NCBI RefSeq assembly: GCF_002803155.1 | Contig: NZ_NNBP01000003.1 | Location: forward strand, 428,667-492,666 | DNA from: Streptomyces sp. CB02959 | Lineage (GTDB): Bacteria; Actinomycetota; Actinomycetes; Streptomycetales; Streptomycetaceae | Direction: 5' to 3' | DNA length: 64,000 bases | Shown here: positions 1-8,684 of the stretch, in pieces | How positions within the stretch are numbered: position 1 is the stretch's first letter | How the letters are laid out: every line of letters begins with the position of its first letter | Position numbers and translations under genes: made by a program | The notes under the pieces: generated by a model | What the model was told of the DNA's origin: nothing | The model's database searches: none | What the model saw: only the letters and a program-made list of their open reading frames with translations

Positions 1-56
1 GGCCCGGGGGCCTGCGGGGCCCACGGGGCTGCCTGCCCGGAGACCGACAGCCGGAC

Positions 57-73
57 CTGCCGGAGACCGGCAG
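57..73 (-). terminator. Candidate terminator hairpin after the lysA-like gene
   Basis: A perfect 7-bp inverted repeat (CTGCCGG / CCGGCAG) with a 3-base loop lies 10 bases past the stop codon of the leftward gene. There is no T-run, which is usual for terminators in GC-rich actinobacteria. The role is inferred from position and symmetry only. The first 56 bases of the window hold no other feature I can name. Confidence 0.4.
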
Positions 74-82
74 TCGGCCCCG

Positions 83-1507
83 TCAGAGACCGATGTCGCG
101 TTCCTGGATGTCCGCCAGGGACTCCCGGCGGACCAGGAGCCGGGCGTGGCCCGAGGTGACCGCGACGACCGGGGGACGGCCGACGAGGTTGTAGCCGGAG
201 GCCATGGACAGGTGGTACGCGCCGGCCACGGGGACGGCGAGCAGGTCGCCGGGGCGGATGTCGCCGGGCAGGTGGACGTCGGAGGCGAGTATGTCGCCCG
301 CCTCGCAGTGCCGGCCGACGACGGTCACCGGCTCGGTGGCGACCGCCGAGCGGCGCCCGACCAGCCGTGGCGCGTAGCGCACCCCGTACAGCGCGGGCCG
401 CGGGTTGTCGCTCATCCCGCCGTCCACCGCGACGAAGGTGTGGGCGCCGGTGCGTTTGACGGAGAGCACCCGGTAGAGCACGACGCCCGACGGGCCGGCG
501 ATGGCGCGGCCCGGTTCGACGGCCAGCCGCGGCACCGGGAGGCCGGCCGCCGCGCAGCTGCCGGCCAGTTCCGCGCGGATCTTGGCGGCGAGTCCGGCGA
601 TGTCGAGCGCGGGCTCGCCGGGCCGGTACGCGACGCCGTGGCCGCCGCCCAGGTCCAGTTCGGGGAGGGTGACGCCGTGCTGCTCGTGGATCCGGGCCAG
701 CAGGCCGACCAGGCGCCGCACGGCCGAGAGATACGGCTTGACGGTGGTGATCTGGGAGCCCAAGTGGCAGTGCAGGCCGACGAGTTCGAGGCGCGGTTGG
801 CCCAGGACGCGGGTGATCGCGTGCTGCGCGGAACCGTCGGCGAGGGACAGTCCGAACTTCTGGTCGTCGGTGCCGGTGCGGATCTTGGCATGGCCGCCGG
901 CGGCGATCCCCGGGACGACCCGGACCAGTACCTTCTGACGGCTGCCCGCCGGGACCGCGGCGGCCAGCCGGGCGATCTCGGAGGTGCTGTCGATGACGAT
1001 CCGGCCGACGCCGAGCCGTAGCGCGGTCCGCAGGTCGGTCGGGCTCTTGGCGTTGCCGTGCAGCACGATCCGCTCCGGCGGGAAGCCGGTGGTGACGGCG
1101 AGTTCCAGTTCACCGGCGGAGCAGACGTCCAGCCCCAGGCCCTCCTCGGCGACCCAGTGCGCCATGGCGCGGCACAGGAACGCCTTGGCCGCGTAGTAGA
1201 CGTCGGTGTCGGGGAAGGCGCGGAGGTAGGTGCGGCAGCGGCGGCGCACCTCGTCCTCGTCCAGGACGTAGGCGGGGGTGCCGAAGTGGTCGGCGACTTC
1301 GGTCAGCGGGACGCCGCCGATGGCGAGGTCGTCTTCGGGGAGCGGCACGGTGGACGCGGGCCAGATGGCGAGCCGCTCCGGGTCGTCGTGGTCCGCATCG
1401 TGGTCGCGGGCGGGCGGCGGGGCCGGGCGGGTGGCTGTCGGGTGCGGTGCGGGCGGCGTCGCGGGCTGCGGGGTCCGGGTGGTCCGGGGCAGGGTCGTGT
1501 GGCTCAT
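83..1507 (-). CDS. lysA: Diaminopimelate decarboxylase-like PLP enzyme (LysA family)
   Basis: Fold-type III PLP decarboxylase of the LysA/Orn-DAP family, which converts meso-diaminopimelate to lysine in the cytoplasm. The Schiff-base lysine sits in YYAAKAF. HCHLGSQ, a GGG phosphate loop, EPGR, a C-E-x-G-D segment (HCEAGD) and ASGYN near the C-terminus are all present. I start it at the ATG at 1507, behind an AGAAGGGG ribosome-binding sequence, rather than an in-frame TTG seven codons upstream. About the first 45 residues form a Pro/Ala/Thr-rich tail absent from typical LysA. It follows the SAV_915 gene by 17 bases on the same strand, so the two are probably co-transcribed. Streptomycetes often carry several LysA paralogues, some tied to secondary metabolism, so whether this is the housekeeping enzyme is open. 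Confidence 0.85.
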   Translation of the reverse strand: MSHTTLPRTTRTPQPATPPAPHPTATRPAPPPARDHDADHDDPERLAIWPASTVPLPEDDLAIGGVPLTEVADHFGTPAYVLDEDEVRRRCRTYLRAFPDTDVYYAAKAFLCRAMAHWVAEEGLGLDVCSAGELELAVTTGFPPERIVLHGNAKSPTDLRTALRLGVGRIVIDSTSEIARLAAAVPAGSRQKVLVRVVPGIAAGGHAKIRTGTDDQKFGLSLADGSAQHAITRVLGQPRLELVGLHCHLGSQITTVKPYLSAVRRLVGLLARIHEQHGVTLPELDLGGGHGVAYRPGEPALDIAGLAAKIRAELAGSCAAAGLPVPRLAVEPGRAIAGPSGVVLYRVLSVKRTGAHTFVAVDGGMSDNPRPALYGVRYAPRLVGRRSAVATEPVTVVGRHCEAGDILASDVHLPGDIRPGDLLAVPVAGAYHLSMASGYNLVGRPPVVAVTSGHARLLVRRESLADIQERDIGL

Positions 1508-1524
1508 GGTGGGGGTGCCCCTTC

Positions 1525-1968
1525 TCAAACGGCCCGTAGCCGGCTGCTCCGGGAAACCCGGGGGATTCCCGGGCCGAAGCGTGGTTCGCGCAGGACGTCG
1601 GGGGTGAAGCGCGGGTCCCGGGGAACGTCGCGGGCGAACCGCGGGTCACGGGCGGCGTCCGGGGTGAACCGGGGCGCACGGGCGGCGTCGGGGGTGAAGC
1701 GCGGATCGACGGTCACGGTGGTGGCGCCGATGGGTTCGGCCAGGGCGCGCAGCGCGGGCTCGGAGAGCCGCACCCAGGGCTGCCCGCCGCCGAGAACCTC
1801 GGCCAGCCGCTGCGGTGACGTGAAGCCGACGGCGGTGCGGCCGCCGAGCGGGGTGCGGAACAGGCGGGCGGTGAAGCCCGCGGGTCCCGGCCGGACGGGG
1901 ACGAACAGAGGCCCGGCCGGGACACGATCAGCAGGCTCGGGGTCTTCCGCGTGGAGATGGTGGGACAC
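1525..1968 (-). CDS. SAV_915-family (SseB-like) protein with a decapeptide-repeat tail
   Basis: The core matches the small SAV_915 / SseB-N-like family of streptomycetes (PAGPLFVPVRPGPAGF, RLFRTPLGGRTAVGFTSP, then a segment on LSEPALRALAEPIGATTVTVD). The family has no established biochemical role. I choose the GTG at 1968 because GAGGAG lies 7 bases upstream and the core begins within a few residues; an in-frame reading extending to 2262 has no such signal. After the core the protein carries five 10-residue repeats of the form D-P-R-F-x-P-D-x-x-R and then a basic tail. The stop is 17 bases before the lysA-like start, so the pair likely forms an operon. Confidence 0.75.
   Translation of the reverse strand: MSHHLHAEDPEPADRVPAGPLFVPVRPGPAGFTARLFRTPLGGRTAVGFTSPQRLAEVLGGGQPWVRLSEPALRALAEPIGATTVTVDPRFTPDAARAPRFTPDAARDPRFARDVPRDPRFTPDVLREPRFGPGIPRVSRSSRLRAV
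1558..1707 (-). repeat. Five 30-bp in-frame repeats encoding (D/A/E)PRF-x-P-D-x-x-R
   Basis: Units at 1678-1707, 1648-1677, 1618-1647, 1588-1617 and 1558-1587 encode DPRFTPDAAR, APRFTPDAAR, DPRFARDVPR, DPRFTPDVLR and EPRFGPGIPR. Proline 2, arginine 3 and phenylalanine 4 are invariant. The array is the C-terminal tail of the SAV_915 protein and ends 30 bases before its stop codon. Confidence 0.85.
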
Positions 1969-2273
1969 GGCGTTGCTCCTCGACGGGACGGCTGCCCCGG
2001 ACCGGTGGACTACGCGTGCGCCGGGGCTCGGCACAGACGCTATGCCCGGTGCAGGGGGCTCCTTGCCGCTCCATGACGCTTCGTTGACGGTTTGCGGACC
2101 GGACTTGACGCGATGCTGCCGCTGCTGGCCGAGGCTCGTCGCACAGTGGCGCGTTCCGATCGCGGAGCGGTTCCGGAGAGGCAACGGACCGTGACCCCGT
2201 CCCCTACGCCTCCCGTGGGGTTGCGGACGTCCTTGACCTTGACACTGTGGAAACCACTCCACTGGAAGGCGTC
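1969..2273. promoter_or_regulatory. Divergent promoter region between SAV_915 and MerR genes
   Basis: This 305-base gap has no convincing gene. A TTGACA hexamer lies at 2239-2244, about 30 bases before the MerR-family start, in a run reading TTGACCTTGACA. A matching -10 hexamer is not evident. MerR proteins commonly act at promoters with long spacers and often control their own gene, so autoregulation from here is a reasonable inference but is not shown by the sequence. Confidence 0.35.
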
Positions 2274-3191
2274 ATGTTCAGCATCGGAGATTTCGCCAGG
2301 TACGGCCGGGTCTCGGCCCGGATGCTGCGTCACTACGACGCGATCGGGCTGCTGCGGCCGGCCCGTACCGACCCCGTCACCGGCTACCGCTTCTACGCGG
2401 CGGCCCAGCTCGCCCGGCTCAACCGCGTCATCGCGCTCAAGGACCTCGGATTCAGCCTCCAGCAGGTGGCGGCGATCCTGGACGAGCAGGTGGACGTGGC
2501 GGAGCTGCGCGGCATGCTGCGGCTGCGGCAGGCGGAGCTGGCGGCCGCGCGGGAAGCGGCCGAGGCGCGGCTGGGGCAGGTCGAGGCGCGACTCCGGACG
2601 ATCGAGAGTGAGGGACACATGTCCGCCGACGACGTGGTGCTCAAGCGCACGGAACCGGTCCTGCTCGCGGAGCTCAGCGGTATCGCCGCCAGTTACGGCC
2701 CCGAGGACATCGGCCCGGTCATCACACCGCTCTACGAGGAGCTGTTCCGCCGGCTGGCCGCCGCGGGGGTGACCCCGACCGGGCCCGGACTGGCGTACTA
2801 CGAGGCCGCGCCGGAGGACGCCGGCCCGGAGGACGGGGGCGCGGCGGACGCGGTCCTGGTGCACGCGGGGGTCGCGATCAGCCAGGAGGAGCTGGCGAAG
2901 GCCGTGCGCCGGAAGGGGGCGGGGGCTGGATCCGCCGCCTCCGCGTCCTTGGGCGCGCCGGCCGCCGGGCTCGGGTTCGACGCCGTCACGCTGCCGGGGC
3001 TCGACCTGGCCGCGACCGTCGTCCACCGCGGCCCGATGAGCCGGATCGTGCCGACCGCGCAGCACCTCGCGCACTGGATCGACGGCAACGGCTACCGCTC
3101 GGCCGGGTACGCCCGCGAGCTGTACCTGGAGTGCCCGGACGACAAGGAGGAGTGGGTCACCGAGATTCAGGAACCGGTCGTCCGGGCCTGA
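2274..3191 (+). CDS. MerR-family regulator with GyrI-like effector domain
   Basis: The N-terminus is a MerR winged helix (FSIGDFARYGRVSARMLRHYD, then IGLLRP and TGYRFY). A dimerisation coiled coil rich in Leu, Glu and Ala runs from roughly residue 75 to 115. The C-terminal half (VVLKRTEPV, YYEAAPED, VVHRGPMSRI, LYLECPDD) has the pattern of GyrI-like small-molecule-binding domains found in BmrR-type activators, which suggests drug or metabolite sensing. The ATG at 2274 has GGAAGG six bases upstream. The last 35 bases overlap the end of the convergent LysR-type gene. The ligand and target are unknown; the divergent SAV_915/lysA-like pair is a nearby candidate. Confidence 0.85.
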   Translation: MFSIGDFARYGRVSARMLRHYDAIGLLRPARTDPVTGYRFYAAAQLARLNRVIALKDLGFSLQQVAAILDEQVDVAELRGMLRLRQAELAAAREAAEARLGQVEARLRTIESEGHMSADDVVLKRTEPVLLAELSGIAASYGPEDIGPVITPLYEELFRRLAAAGVTPTGPGLAYYEAAPEDAGPEDGGAADAVLVHAGVAISQEELAKAVRRKGAGAGSAASASLGAPAAGLGFDAVTLPGLDLAATVVHRGPMSRIVPTAQHLAHWIDGNGYRSAGYARELYLECPDDKEEWVTEIQEPVVRA

Positions 3192-4194
3192 GGCCGGGGC
3201 GGGGCCCGGGGACGGCGCCGGCGGCCGTGGCGGTGGCGGCGGCCGTGGCGGCCGGAGACCGGTGCCCGGCGGACGAAGTCCCGTCCAACAGGCACCGGTT
3301 CACCGTCTCGGCGAACTCCACCGCCGCCGGGCTGAGCGCCGCCCACTGCCGTACCGCCCACCCGGTCGTCAGCGGCGGCAGCGCCGGGATCGGCACCAGC
3401 CGCAGGCCCGGATGGCCGGCGGTGGCCCGGTGGCCGGGGAGGCGGGGGACGACGGCGGGGCCGACACCGAGCTCGGCGAGCAGCAGTGCGGTGTCCCAGT
3501 CGGCGACGCTGGTGGTGCTGGGCCCGGGGACCGCGGGATGCGGTGCCGGGGCGCCGTCCTGGTGGCCGAGGTGTCCGTCGAGGCGCATCCGGGACGTGGA
3601 GTTCTCCGGGAGCCGGATGAGGCGGAGGCCGGCCAGCTCGTCGGGTGTGAGGTGGTCGCGGTCGGCGAGCGGGTCCCCGGCGCGGACCGCGAGCACCCAC
3701 GGCAGGCCCGTCACCGGATGCTGCTCGATGCCCCGTACGGGCGGGCCGATGGTGATCCAGGCGAGTTCGGAGTCGCCGTCCGCGACCGCCTCGAAGCAGC
3801 GGCGGCTGGAACTCTCGGTGTGGAACTCCAGGTTGACGTGCGGGTGCCGCTCCCGGAAGGCGACCACCGCGTCGGACATGAAGTGCCGGACGGTGGTCGC
3901 GCCGGTGGTGACCCGGACCGTTCCGCCGTCGCCCCGCCGCATGTCGGCCAGCCGGCGCAGGGCCAGGTCCAGTCCGCCCAGGCCGTCGGTGGCGGCGCGG
4001 TGCAGGATGCGGCCCGCGGGGGTCGGTGCCACCCCGCGCGGCCGGCGCTCCAACAGGCCGATGCCGGCCTCCCGTTCGAGGCGTTTGACGCGCTGGCTGA
4101 CGGCGGACTGGGTGCAGCCGAGGTCGCGGGCGACGGCGCTGAGGCTGCCCGCCTCGCAGACGGCCACGAAGGCGCGTAGATCGTCGAGGGTCAC
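3157..4194 (-). CDS. LysR-family transcriptional regulator
   Basis: A classic LysR N-terminal helix-turn-helix is seen in the first 60 residues (MTLDDLRAFVAVCEAGSL, then CTQSAVSQRVKRLE and LLERRPRGV). It is followed by a substrate-binding domain with the two alpha/beta lobes expected of the family. Length (345 residues) is slightly above the usual 290-330 because of an Ala/Gly/Pro-rich tail after residue 310. The gene faces the MerR gene and overlaps its end. Upstream lies the tail of the MFS gene on the same strand, about 190 bases away, so no divergent partner marks an obvious target. The effector is unknown. Confidence 0.85.
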   Translation of the reverse strand: MTLDDLRAFVAVCEAGSLSAVARDLGCTQSAVSQRVKRLEREAGIGLLERRPRGVAPTPAGRILHRAATDGLGGLDLALRRLADMRRGDGGTVRVTTGATTVRHFMSDAVVAFRERHPHVNLEFHTESSSRRCFEAVADGDSELAWITIGPPVRGIEQHPVTGLPWVLAVRAGDPLADRDHLTPDELAGLRLIRLPENSTSRMRLDGHLGHQDGAPAPHPAVPGPSTTSVADWDTALLLAELGVGPAVVPRLPGHRATAGHPGLRLVPIPALPPLTTGWAVRQWAALSPAAVEFAETVNRCLLDGTSSAGHRSPAATAAATATAAGAVPGPRPGLRPGRPVPESR

Positions 4195-4354
4195 CCGGCC
4201 ACGCTAGGGCCTGTCACCAACCCAAGCCAGAGCTAAGGAGTTTGAAAGGAAACCCGAGGATTGACTTGGATGTGCCGCCCCGGGACGATCGTCACAGGGC
4301 CCAGGGCGGCAACCCGGAACCGTGGACGGCCGTACGGTTCCGGGTGCCGACCCG

Positions 4355-4378
4355 CCCGTACGGCCGCGTCCGTACGGG
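4355..4378 (-). terminator. Candidate terminator after the MFS gene
   Basis: A perfect 9-bp inverted repeat (CCCGTACGG / CCGTACGGG) with a 6-base spacer begins 9 bases beyond the stop codon of the leftward transporter gene. The function is inferred from position. Confidence 0.4.
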
Positions 4379-4387
4379 CCGCCGGTG

Positions 4388-5950
4388 TCACGCCCCCGCC
4401 GGCGCCCCTGACCGCGGCCGGGTGTCGTCGTGCCCCGCGCCGGGCGCGGTCGCCGCCGCGCCCGCGGGCGGGCCGTCCGGCCGTCCGCCGTCCGTCCGCG
4501 GGCCGCGCCGGACCACCGCGAGGACCAGCAGACCGGTGGCGAGCGCCACCAGCCCGGAGAGCAGCGTGATGTCCCGCAGCCCGGAGAGGTAGCCCGCGGC
4601 GAGCGCGCCCCGGCCGCCGGCCGGGACCCCGGCGTCCCGCAGCGCGGTGCCGAACACCGTCCCCAGGACCGCGATCCCGAACGCGAACCCCAGCTGCCGG
4701 AAGGTGTTCACCGCCCCGCTCGCCATCCCGGCCCGCTGCGGCGGGGCCGCGCCGAGCGCCGCCGACACCAGCACCGGCATCGCCGCCCCGATACCGAGTC
4801 CGCTGACCGCCAGACCGGGCACCAGCGCCGGCCAGCCCGCCCCGGCGCCGAGCAGCGCGACGTGCAGCAGCCCGCCCGCGCCGATCAGCAACAGGCCGAT
4901 GCCGAGCGGGAGCTGAGGTGCCAGCCGCTGGAGCGCCCGGCCGCCGAACACGCCCACCAGCAGGGACATCAGCGCCATCGGGGTCACCGCGAGGCCGGCC
5001 CGGATCGGGCTCAGCCCCAGGACGTTCTGCGTCCACAGCCCCACGAACGTCAGGTACGGGAAGGCCGCCGCCTGCATCAGCAGCGCCGCCGCCATCAGCA
5101 CCGCGAACGACGGGCGGCGCAGCAGCCGGAGGTCCAGCAGCGGTCCGGCGGTCCGCCGCTCGGCGACCACGAACACCAGCAGGGCGAGGACGGCGACGCC
5201 CAGTGCGGCCAGCGTCCCGGTCTCCGTCCAGCCGTGCTCGCCGCCGCGCATCAGCCCGTAGGTCAGCGCGCCCGCGCACACCGTGAAGGACCCGGCCCCC
5301 GGCCAGTCGATGCGGGCACCGCGGTCGCCGTAGGACTCGCCCAGGTGCCGCAGGGTCAGCCAGATGGCGATCGCGGTCAGCGGCAGGTTGACCAGGAAGA
5401 TCGCCCGCCAGTCGGTCCACTCGGTGAGCATCCCGCCCAGGACCGGGCCGACCGCGGCGGCCGCGCCGCTGGTGCCGCCCCAGACGCCGAACGCCACCCC
5501 GCGGTCCCGGCCCTGGTAGGCGGCCATCAGCAGCGGGGTGTTGGTGGCGAACATCGCCGCCGCGCCGATGCCCTGGACGACCCGGGCGGCGACCAGCAGC
5601 TCCGCGCCGGGGGCCAGTCCGCAGGCCAGCGAGGCGAGCGCGAAGAGCGCCAGCCCGCCTATGTAGAGGCGGCGCCGGCCGTAGAGGTCGGCGGCCGAGC
5701 CGGCCACCATCAGGAGCGCGGCCAGCGCCAGCGCGTAGCTGTCCATCACCCACTGCAGCGAGGCGAAGGAGGCGCCCAGGCCGTCGGCTATCCGGGGCAG
5801 CGCGGTGTTCACGATCGTCACGTCGACGAGCAGCATGAAATTGCCGAGGGTGATGGCGACCAGGGGCCACCACTTCCCGGTGCGGCCGGTGCCCGGCCCG
5901 CTCCGGCCGCCGCCGCCCCCGTCGGGAGCGCTCCCGGGTGCGTACCGCAT
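4388..5950 (-). CDS. MFS drug exporter of the DHA2 (EmrB/QacA) type
   Basis: A 520-residue membrane protein with the number of hydrophobic segments expected of a 14-helix DHA2 transporter. It opens with KWWPLVAITLGNFMLLVDVT, and helix 1 is followed by the DHA2 pattern D-x-T-I-V-N-x-A-L-P. A motif-A-like loop (GSAADLYGRRRLYIGG) lies between helices 2 and 3. Such proteins export hydrophobic drugs or metabolites by proton antiport. Two ATGs lie two codons apart; I choose 5950 because GGAGG is 8 bases before it and only 2 before the first. It is divergent from the double AsnC-type regulator across a 144-base gap, which makes that regulator its likely controller. Confidence 0.88.
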   Translation of the reverse strand: MRYAPGSAPDGGGGGRSGPGTGRTGKWWPLVAITLGNFMLLVDVTIVNTALPRIADGLGASFASLQWVMDSYALALAALLMVAGSAADLYGRRRLYIGGLALFALASLACGLAPGAELLVAARVVQGIGAAAMFATNTPLLMAAYQGRDRGVAFGVWGGTSGAAAAVGPVLGGMLTEWTDWRAIFLVNLPLTAIAIWLTLRHLGESYGDRGARIDWPGAGSFTVCAGALTYGLMRGGEHGWTETGTLAALGVAVLALLVFVVAERRTAGPLLDLRLLRRPSFAVLMAAALLMQAAAFPYLTFVGLWTQNVLGLSPIRAGLAVTPMALMSLLVGVFGGRALQRLAPQLPLGIGLLLIGAGGLLHVALLGAGAGWPALVPGLAVSGLGIGAAMPVLVSAALGAAPPQRAGMASGAVNTFRQLGFAFGIAVLGTVFGTALRDAGVPAGGRGALAAGYLSGLRDITLLSGLVALATGLLVLAVVRRGPRTDGGRPDGPPAGAAATAPGAGHDDTRPRSGAPAGA

Positions 5951-6082
5951 GGTCATGTCCTCCGTTGGGTGGTGCGCTTGTGTGCGTGGCCGGGCAGGGT
6001 GCCCGGCCGAGGGCCCACTCTCCGATGCGCACCGCCCGTTCCCCCAGCCACGGCGCTCCCGGCGACGCAATTCGACACGGGT

Positions 6083-6094
6083 TAGCCTCCAACG
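6083..6094 (+). promoter_or_regulatory. Candidate leaderless promoter of the AsnC-type gene
   Basis: TAGCCT (6083-6088) is followed by six bases and then the GTG start at 6095. In Streptomyces a TAnnnT element at this distance usually means transcription starts at the start codon. No ribosome-binding sequence is visible before the gene, which fits. A -35 element is not obvious. Confidence 0.4.
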
Positions 6095-7156
6095 GTGAAA
6101 ACCGACGGAAGCGCCGGCCGGCCCGCGCCCTTCGACGACCTCGACCGCCGGCTGATCCACGCCCTCCAGATCGACGGCCGGGCCCCCTTCAGCCGGATCG
6201 CCGAGGTCCTCGGGGTCTCCGACCAGACGGTCGCCCGGCGCTACACCCGGCACCGCGGCGCCGGCGCGTTCCGGGTCCTGGGGCTGGCCGAGCCCCGGGC
6301 GCTGGGCGAGGTGGAGTGGCTGGTGCGGGTGGAGTGCGCGCCGGACGCCGCGCTGCCGATCGCCGAGGCGCTGGCCCGCCGCCCGGACACCTCCTGGGTG
6401 AGCCTGATGTCCGGCGGCACCGAGATCGCCGCGGTCTGCCGGTCGGCGGGCAGCGAGCACAGCGACGCGCTGCTGCTCCAGAAGCTGCCGCGCACCCCGA
6501 GCGTGGTCGGGGTGACCGCGCACTGCCTGCTGCACGAGTTCTACGGCGGCCCGCAGAGCATGGTCAGCAAGTCCGGTGCGCTGACCGCCGAGGAGGCCGC
6601 CCGGCTGTGCCCGCCGGCGCCCCGGCCGCCCTCCCCCGGGCCCGCCACCGGGTTCGAGCAGGGGGCGCCCGGCTCCCCGGTGGTGCTCTCCGACGCCGAC
6701 CGGCGGCTGTTCGAGGCGCTCGGCCGGGACGGCCGCGCCCCGCTCGCCGAACTCGCCGCGGCCACCGGCTGGTCGCCCACCACCGTCCGCCGCCGCCTGG
6801 AGGCGCTGCGCGCGGACGGCGTGCTGTACTACGACGTCGACTACGATCTGCGGCTGTTCGGATACGGGGTGATGGTCGCCCTGTGGCTGTCCGTCGCACC
6901 CGCCGAACTCGCCGCCTCCGGCGAGGCGTTGGCGGAACACCCGGAGGTCGCCTTCGCCGGCGCCACCACCGGTCCGCACAACCTCTTCGCCTCCGTCCTG
7001 TGCCGGGACACCGGCGCGCTCTACACCTACCTGACGACCCGGATCGCGGCACTGCCGGGCGTACGGACCATGGAGAGCACGCCGCAGATCCGGCGCCTCA
7101 AGGGGCCCGGCCCGTACCTCACGCCCGGCCCCGCCGCTCCGAGGGGCCGCCGATGA
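6095..7156 (+). CDS. Double AsnC/Lrp-family regulator
   Basis: The 353-residue protein holds two Lrp/AsnC units in tandem. The first has a winged helix at about residues 13-55 (DDLDRRLIHALQIDGRAPFS, then IAEVLGVSDQTVARRY) followed by a ligand-binding-like domain. The second begins near residue 205 (SDADRRLFEALGRDGRAPLA, then TGWSPTTVRRRLEALR) with its own effector domain. Single-unit Lrp proteins are about 150 residues, so this is a fused pseudo-dimer, a form known in actinobacteria. It is divergent from the MFS exporter and its stop overlaps the start of the rhomboid-like gene, so it may regulate both. Confidence 0.85.
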   Translation: MKTDGSAGRPAPFDDLDRRLIHALQIDGRAPFSRIAEVLGVSDQTVARRYTRHRGAGAFRVLGLAEPRALGEVEWLVRVECAPDAALPIAEALARRPDTSWVSLMSGGTEIAAVCRSAGSEHSDALLLQKLPRTPSVVGVTAHCLLHEFYGGPQSMVSKSGALTAEEAARLCPPAPRPPSPGPATGFEQGAPGSPVVLSDADRRLFEALGRDGRAPLAELAAATGWSPTTVRRRLEALRADGVLYYDVDYDLRLFGYGVMVALWLSVAPAELAASGEALAEHPEVAFAGATTGPHNLFASVLCRDTGALYTYLTTRIAALPGVRTMESTPQIRRLKGPGPYLTPGPAAPRGRR

Positions 7157-7869
7157 CACCGCCACCGCCCCGCGTCCTGGCGCGCCGGGCCCGCGACGGG
7201 GTGCTGGACTGGGTGCGGTCGACACCCGGCACCCACATCTGGCTGCTGATCATCGGCATCACCAGTCTGGTGATCGCCTCGGCCTCCGAGGGGCTGGAGC
7301 AGTTCCTCCTCCACCGCAACAGCAGCAACATCCACGAGCTGAACGAGCATCCGCTGCCCTCGCTGCTGATCAGCGGTTTCTGGATCGAGCGGCCGGGGTC
7401 GTTCCTGCTCTACGCGGTGATGTTCGAGCTGGTGCACGCCAACGTCGAACGGTGGATGGGGAGTTGGCGCTGGCTGCTGGCGGTCGGCGCGGCGCACGTC
7501 GCGGCCACCCTGGCCAGCCAGGAACTGGTGCTGCTCGCCATCGAGGGCCACCAGCTGCCGCGCTCGATGACCCACGTCGTGGACATCGGCGTCTCCTACG
7601 GGCTGGCCGCCGCGGCCGGCGTGCTGACCTACCGGCTGCCGTCGCCCTGGCGCTATGCCTACCTCGTCGGCCTGCTGGCCTTCTTCGGGGTACCGCTGGC
7701 GACCGGCGCGACCTTCACCGACTTCGGCCACGCCATAGCGCTGACCATGGGGTTCGCGTGCTGGCCGCTGACCCCGGCGGCGCGCGTGGGGCCGTCCGAC
7801 GTGGTGGCGGGGGGCGACGACGGGGACGGGGCGGAGCCGCCGCCCCCGTCCGGGCACCGTCAGGAGTAG
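7153..7869 (+). CDS. Rhomboid-like integral membrane protein
   Basis: A 238-residue protein with about six hydrophobic segments, related to the actinobacterial rhomboid-like (Rhomboid_2) family. Features of intramembrane serine proteases can be placed: H95 and N97 in ELVHANVERWMG (compare the TM2 H-x-x-x-N region), S148 in DIGVSYG (a G-x-S-x-G variant of GxSG) and H193 in DFGHAIAL of the last helix. Catalysis is therefore possible but unproven, since the canonical GxSG is altered. ATG 7153 overlaps the regulator stop (ATGA), giving translational coupling. Its 3' end overlaps the convergent HAD gene by 10 bases. The acidic tail (GGDDGDG) is likely cytosolic. Confidence 0.7.
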   Translation: MTPPPPRVLARRARDGVLDWVRSTPGTHIWLLIIGITSLVIASASEGLEQFLLHRNSSNIHELNEHPLPSLLISGFWIERPGSFLLYAVMFELVHANVERWMGSWRWLLAVGAAHVAATLASQELVLLAIEGHQLPRSMTHVVDIGVSYGLAAAAGVLTYRLPSPWRYAYLVGLLAFFGVPLATGATFTDFGHAIALTMGFACWPLTPAARVGPSDVVAGGDDGDGAEPPPPSGHRQE

Positions 7870-8684
7870 AGCCGCTCCAGCACCACCGCGACCCCGTCGT
7901 CCTCGTTGGAGGCGGTGATCTCGTCGGCGACGGCCTTGAGTTCGTCGTGGGCGCCCGCCATCGCCACGCCGTGCGCGGCCCAGGCGAACATCGGGATGTC
8001 GTTGGGCATGTCGCCGAACGCCACGGTCTCCTTGGCGGTGATGCCCAGGCGGCGGGCGGCCAGCGAGAGCCCGGTGGCCTTGGTCAGGCCCAGCGGCAGC
8101 AGCTCGACGATGCGGGGCCCGGCGACCATGACGCCGACCAGGTCCCCGGCGACCTGGCGGGCGGCGCGGGCCAGCGCGTCGTCGTCCAGCGTCGGGTGCT
8201 GTATGTAGACCTTGTTGAGCGGGGCGGTCCACAGCTCGGCCGGGTCGTCGATCAGGACGTTGGGCAGCGGGCCCTCCTGGACCTGGTAGCCCGGGCCGAC
8301 CAGCACCTCGCCGGCCAGGCCGTCCCGGCTCGCCGCCAGGTGCAGCGGGCCGACCTCGGCCTCGATCTTGGACAGCGCGAGGCCGGCCAGCTGGCGGTCC
8401 AGGGTCACCGACGTCAACAGCCGCCGCTCGCCGGCGTGGTAGACCTGCGCGCCCTGCCCGCACACCGCCAGGCCCTGGTAGTCCAGGGCGTCGAGGATGT
8501 GCCGGGTCCAGGGCACCGCCCGGCCGGTGACGACGATGTGCGCCGCACCGGCCTCGGTGGCCGCGGCGAGCGCCCGGCGGGTGCGTTCGGAGACGGTCTC
8601 GTCGTGGCGCAGCAGCGTCCCGTCGAGGTCCGTCGCGATGAGCTTGTACGGCAGCGGCGACCCCGCCGGGGCTGAGTGGCTCAC
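7860..8684 (-). CDS. Cof-type HAD-superfamily phosphatase
   Basis: HAD motif I is DLDGTLL near residue 20 with nucleophile Asp and acid/base Asp; motif II is IVVTGR; the motif III Lys is probably in the [12 protein letters not shown] region; motif IV is [11 protein letters not shown] large C2 cap between motifs II and III and the 274-residue length fit the Cof/sugar-phosphatase branch. Substrates of such enzymes are usually small phosphorylated metabolites, and none can be deduced here. Its ATG overlaps the serS stop codon (ATGA), so it is translationally coupled to serS. Confidence 0.85.
   Translation of the reverse strand: MSHSAPAGSPLPYKLIATDLDGTLLRHDETVSERTRRALAAATEAGAAHIVVTGRAVPWTRHILDALDYQGLAVCGQGAQVYHAGERRLLTSVTLDRQLAGLALSKIEAEVGPLHLAASRDGLAGEVLVGPGYQVQEGPLPNVLIDDPAELWTAPLNKVYIQHPTLDDDALARAARQVAGDLVGVMVAGPRIVELLPLGLTKATGLSLAARRLGITAKETVAFGDMPNDIPMFAWAAHGVAMAGAHDELKAVADEITASNEDDGVAVVLERLYS

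Noticed and set aside
4388..7225. A very long minus-strand frame extending the MFS protein across the regulator gene
   Set aside because: The added N-terminal part is antisense to the AsnC-type gene and has no domain; the exporter starts naturally at 5950 with a ribosome-binding site.
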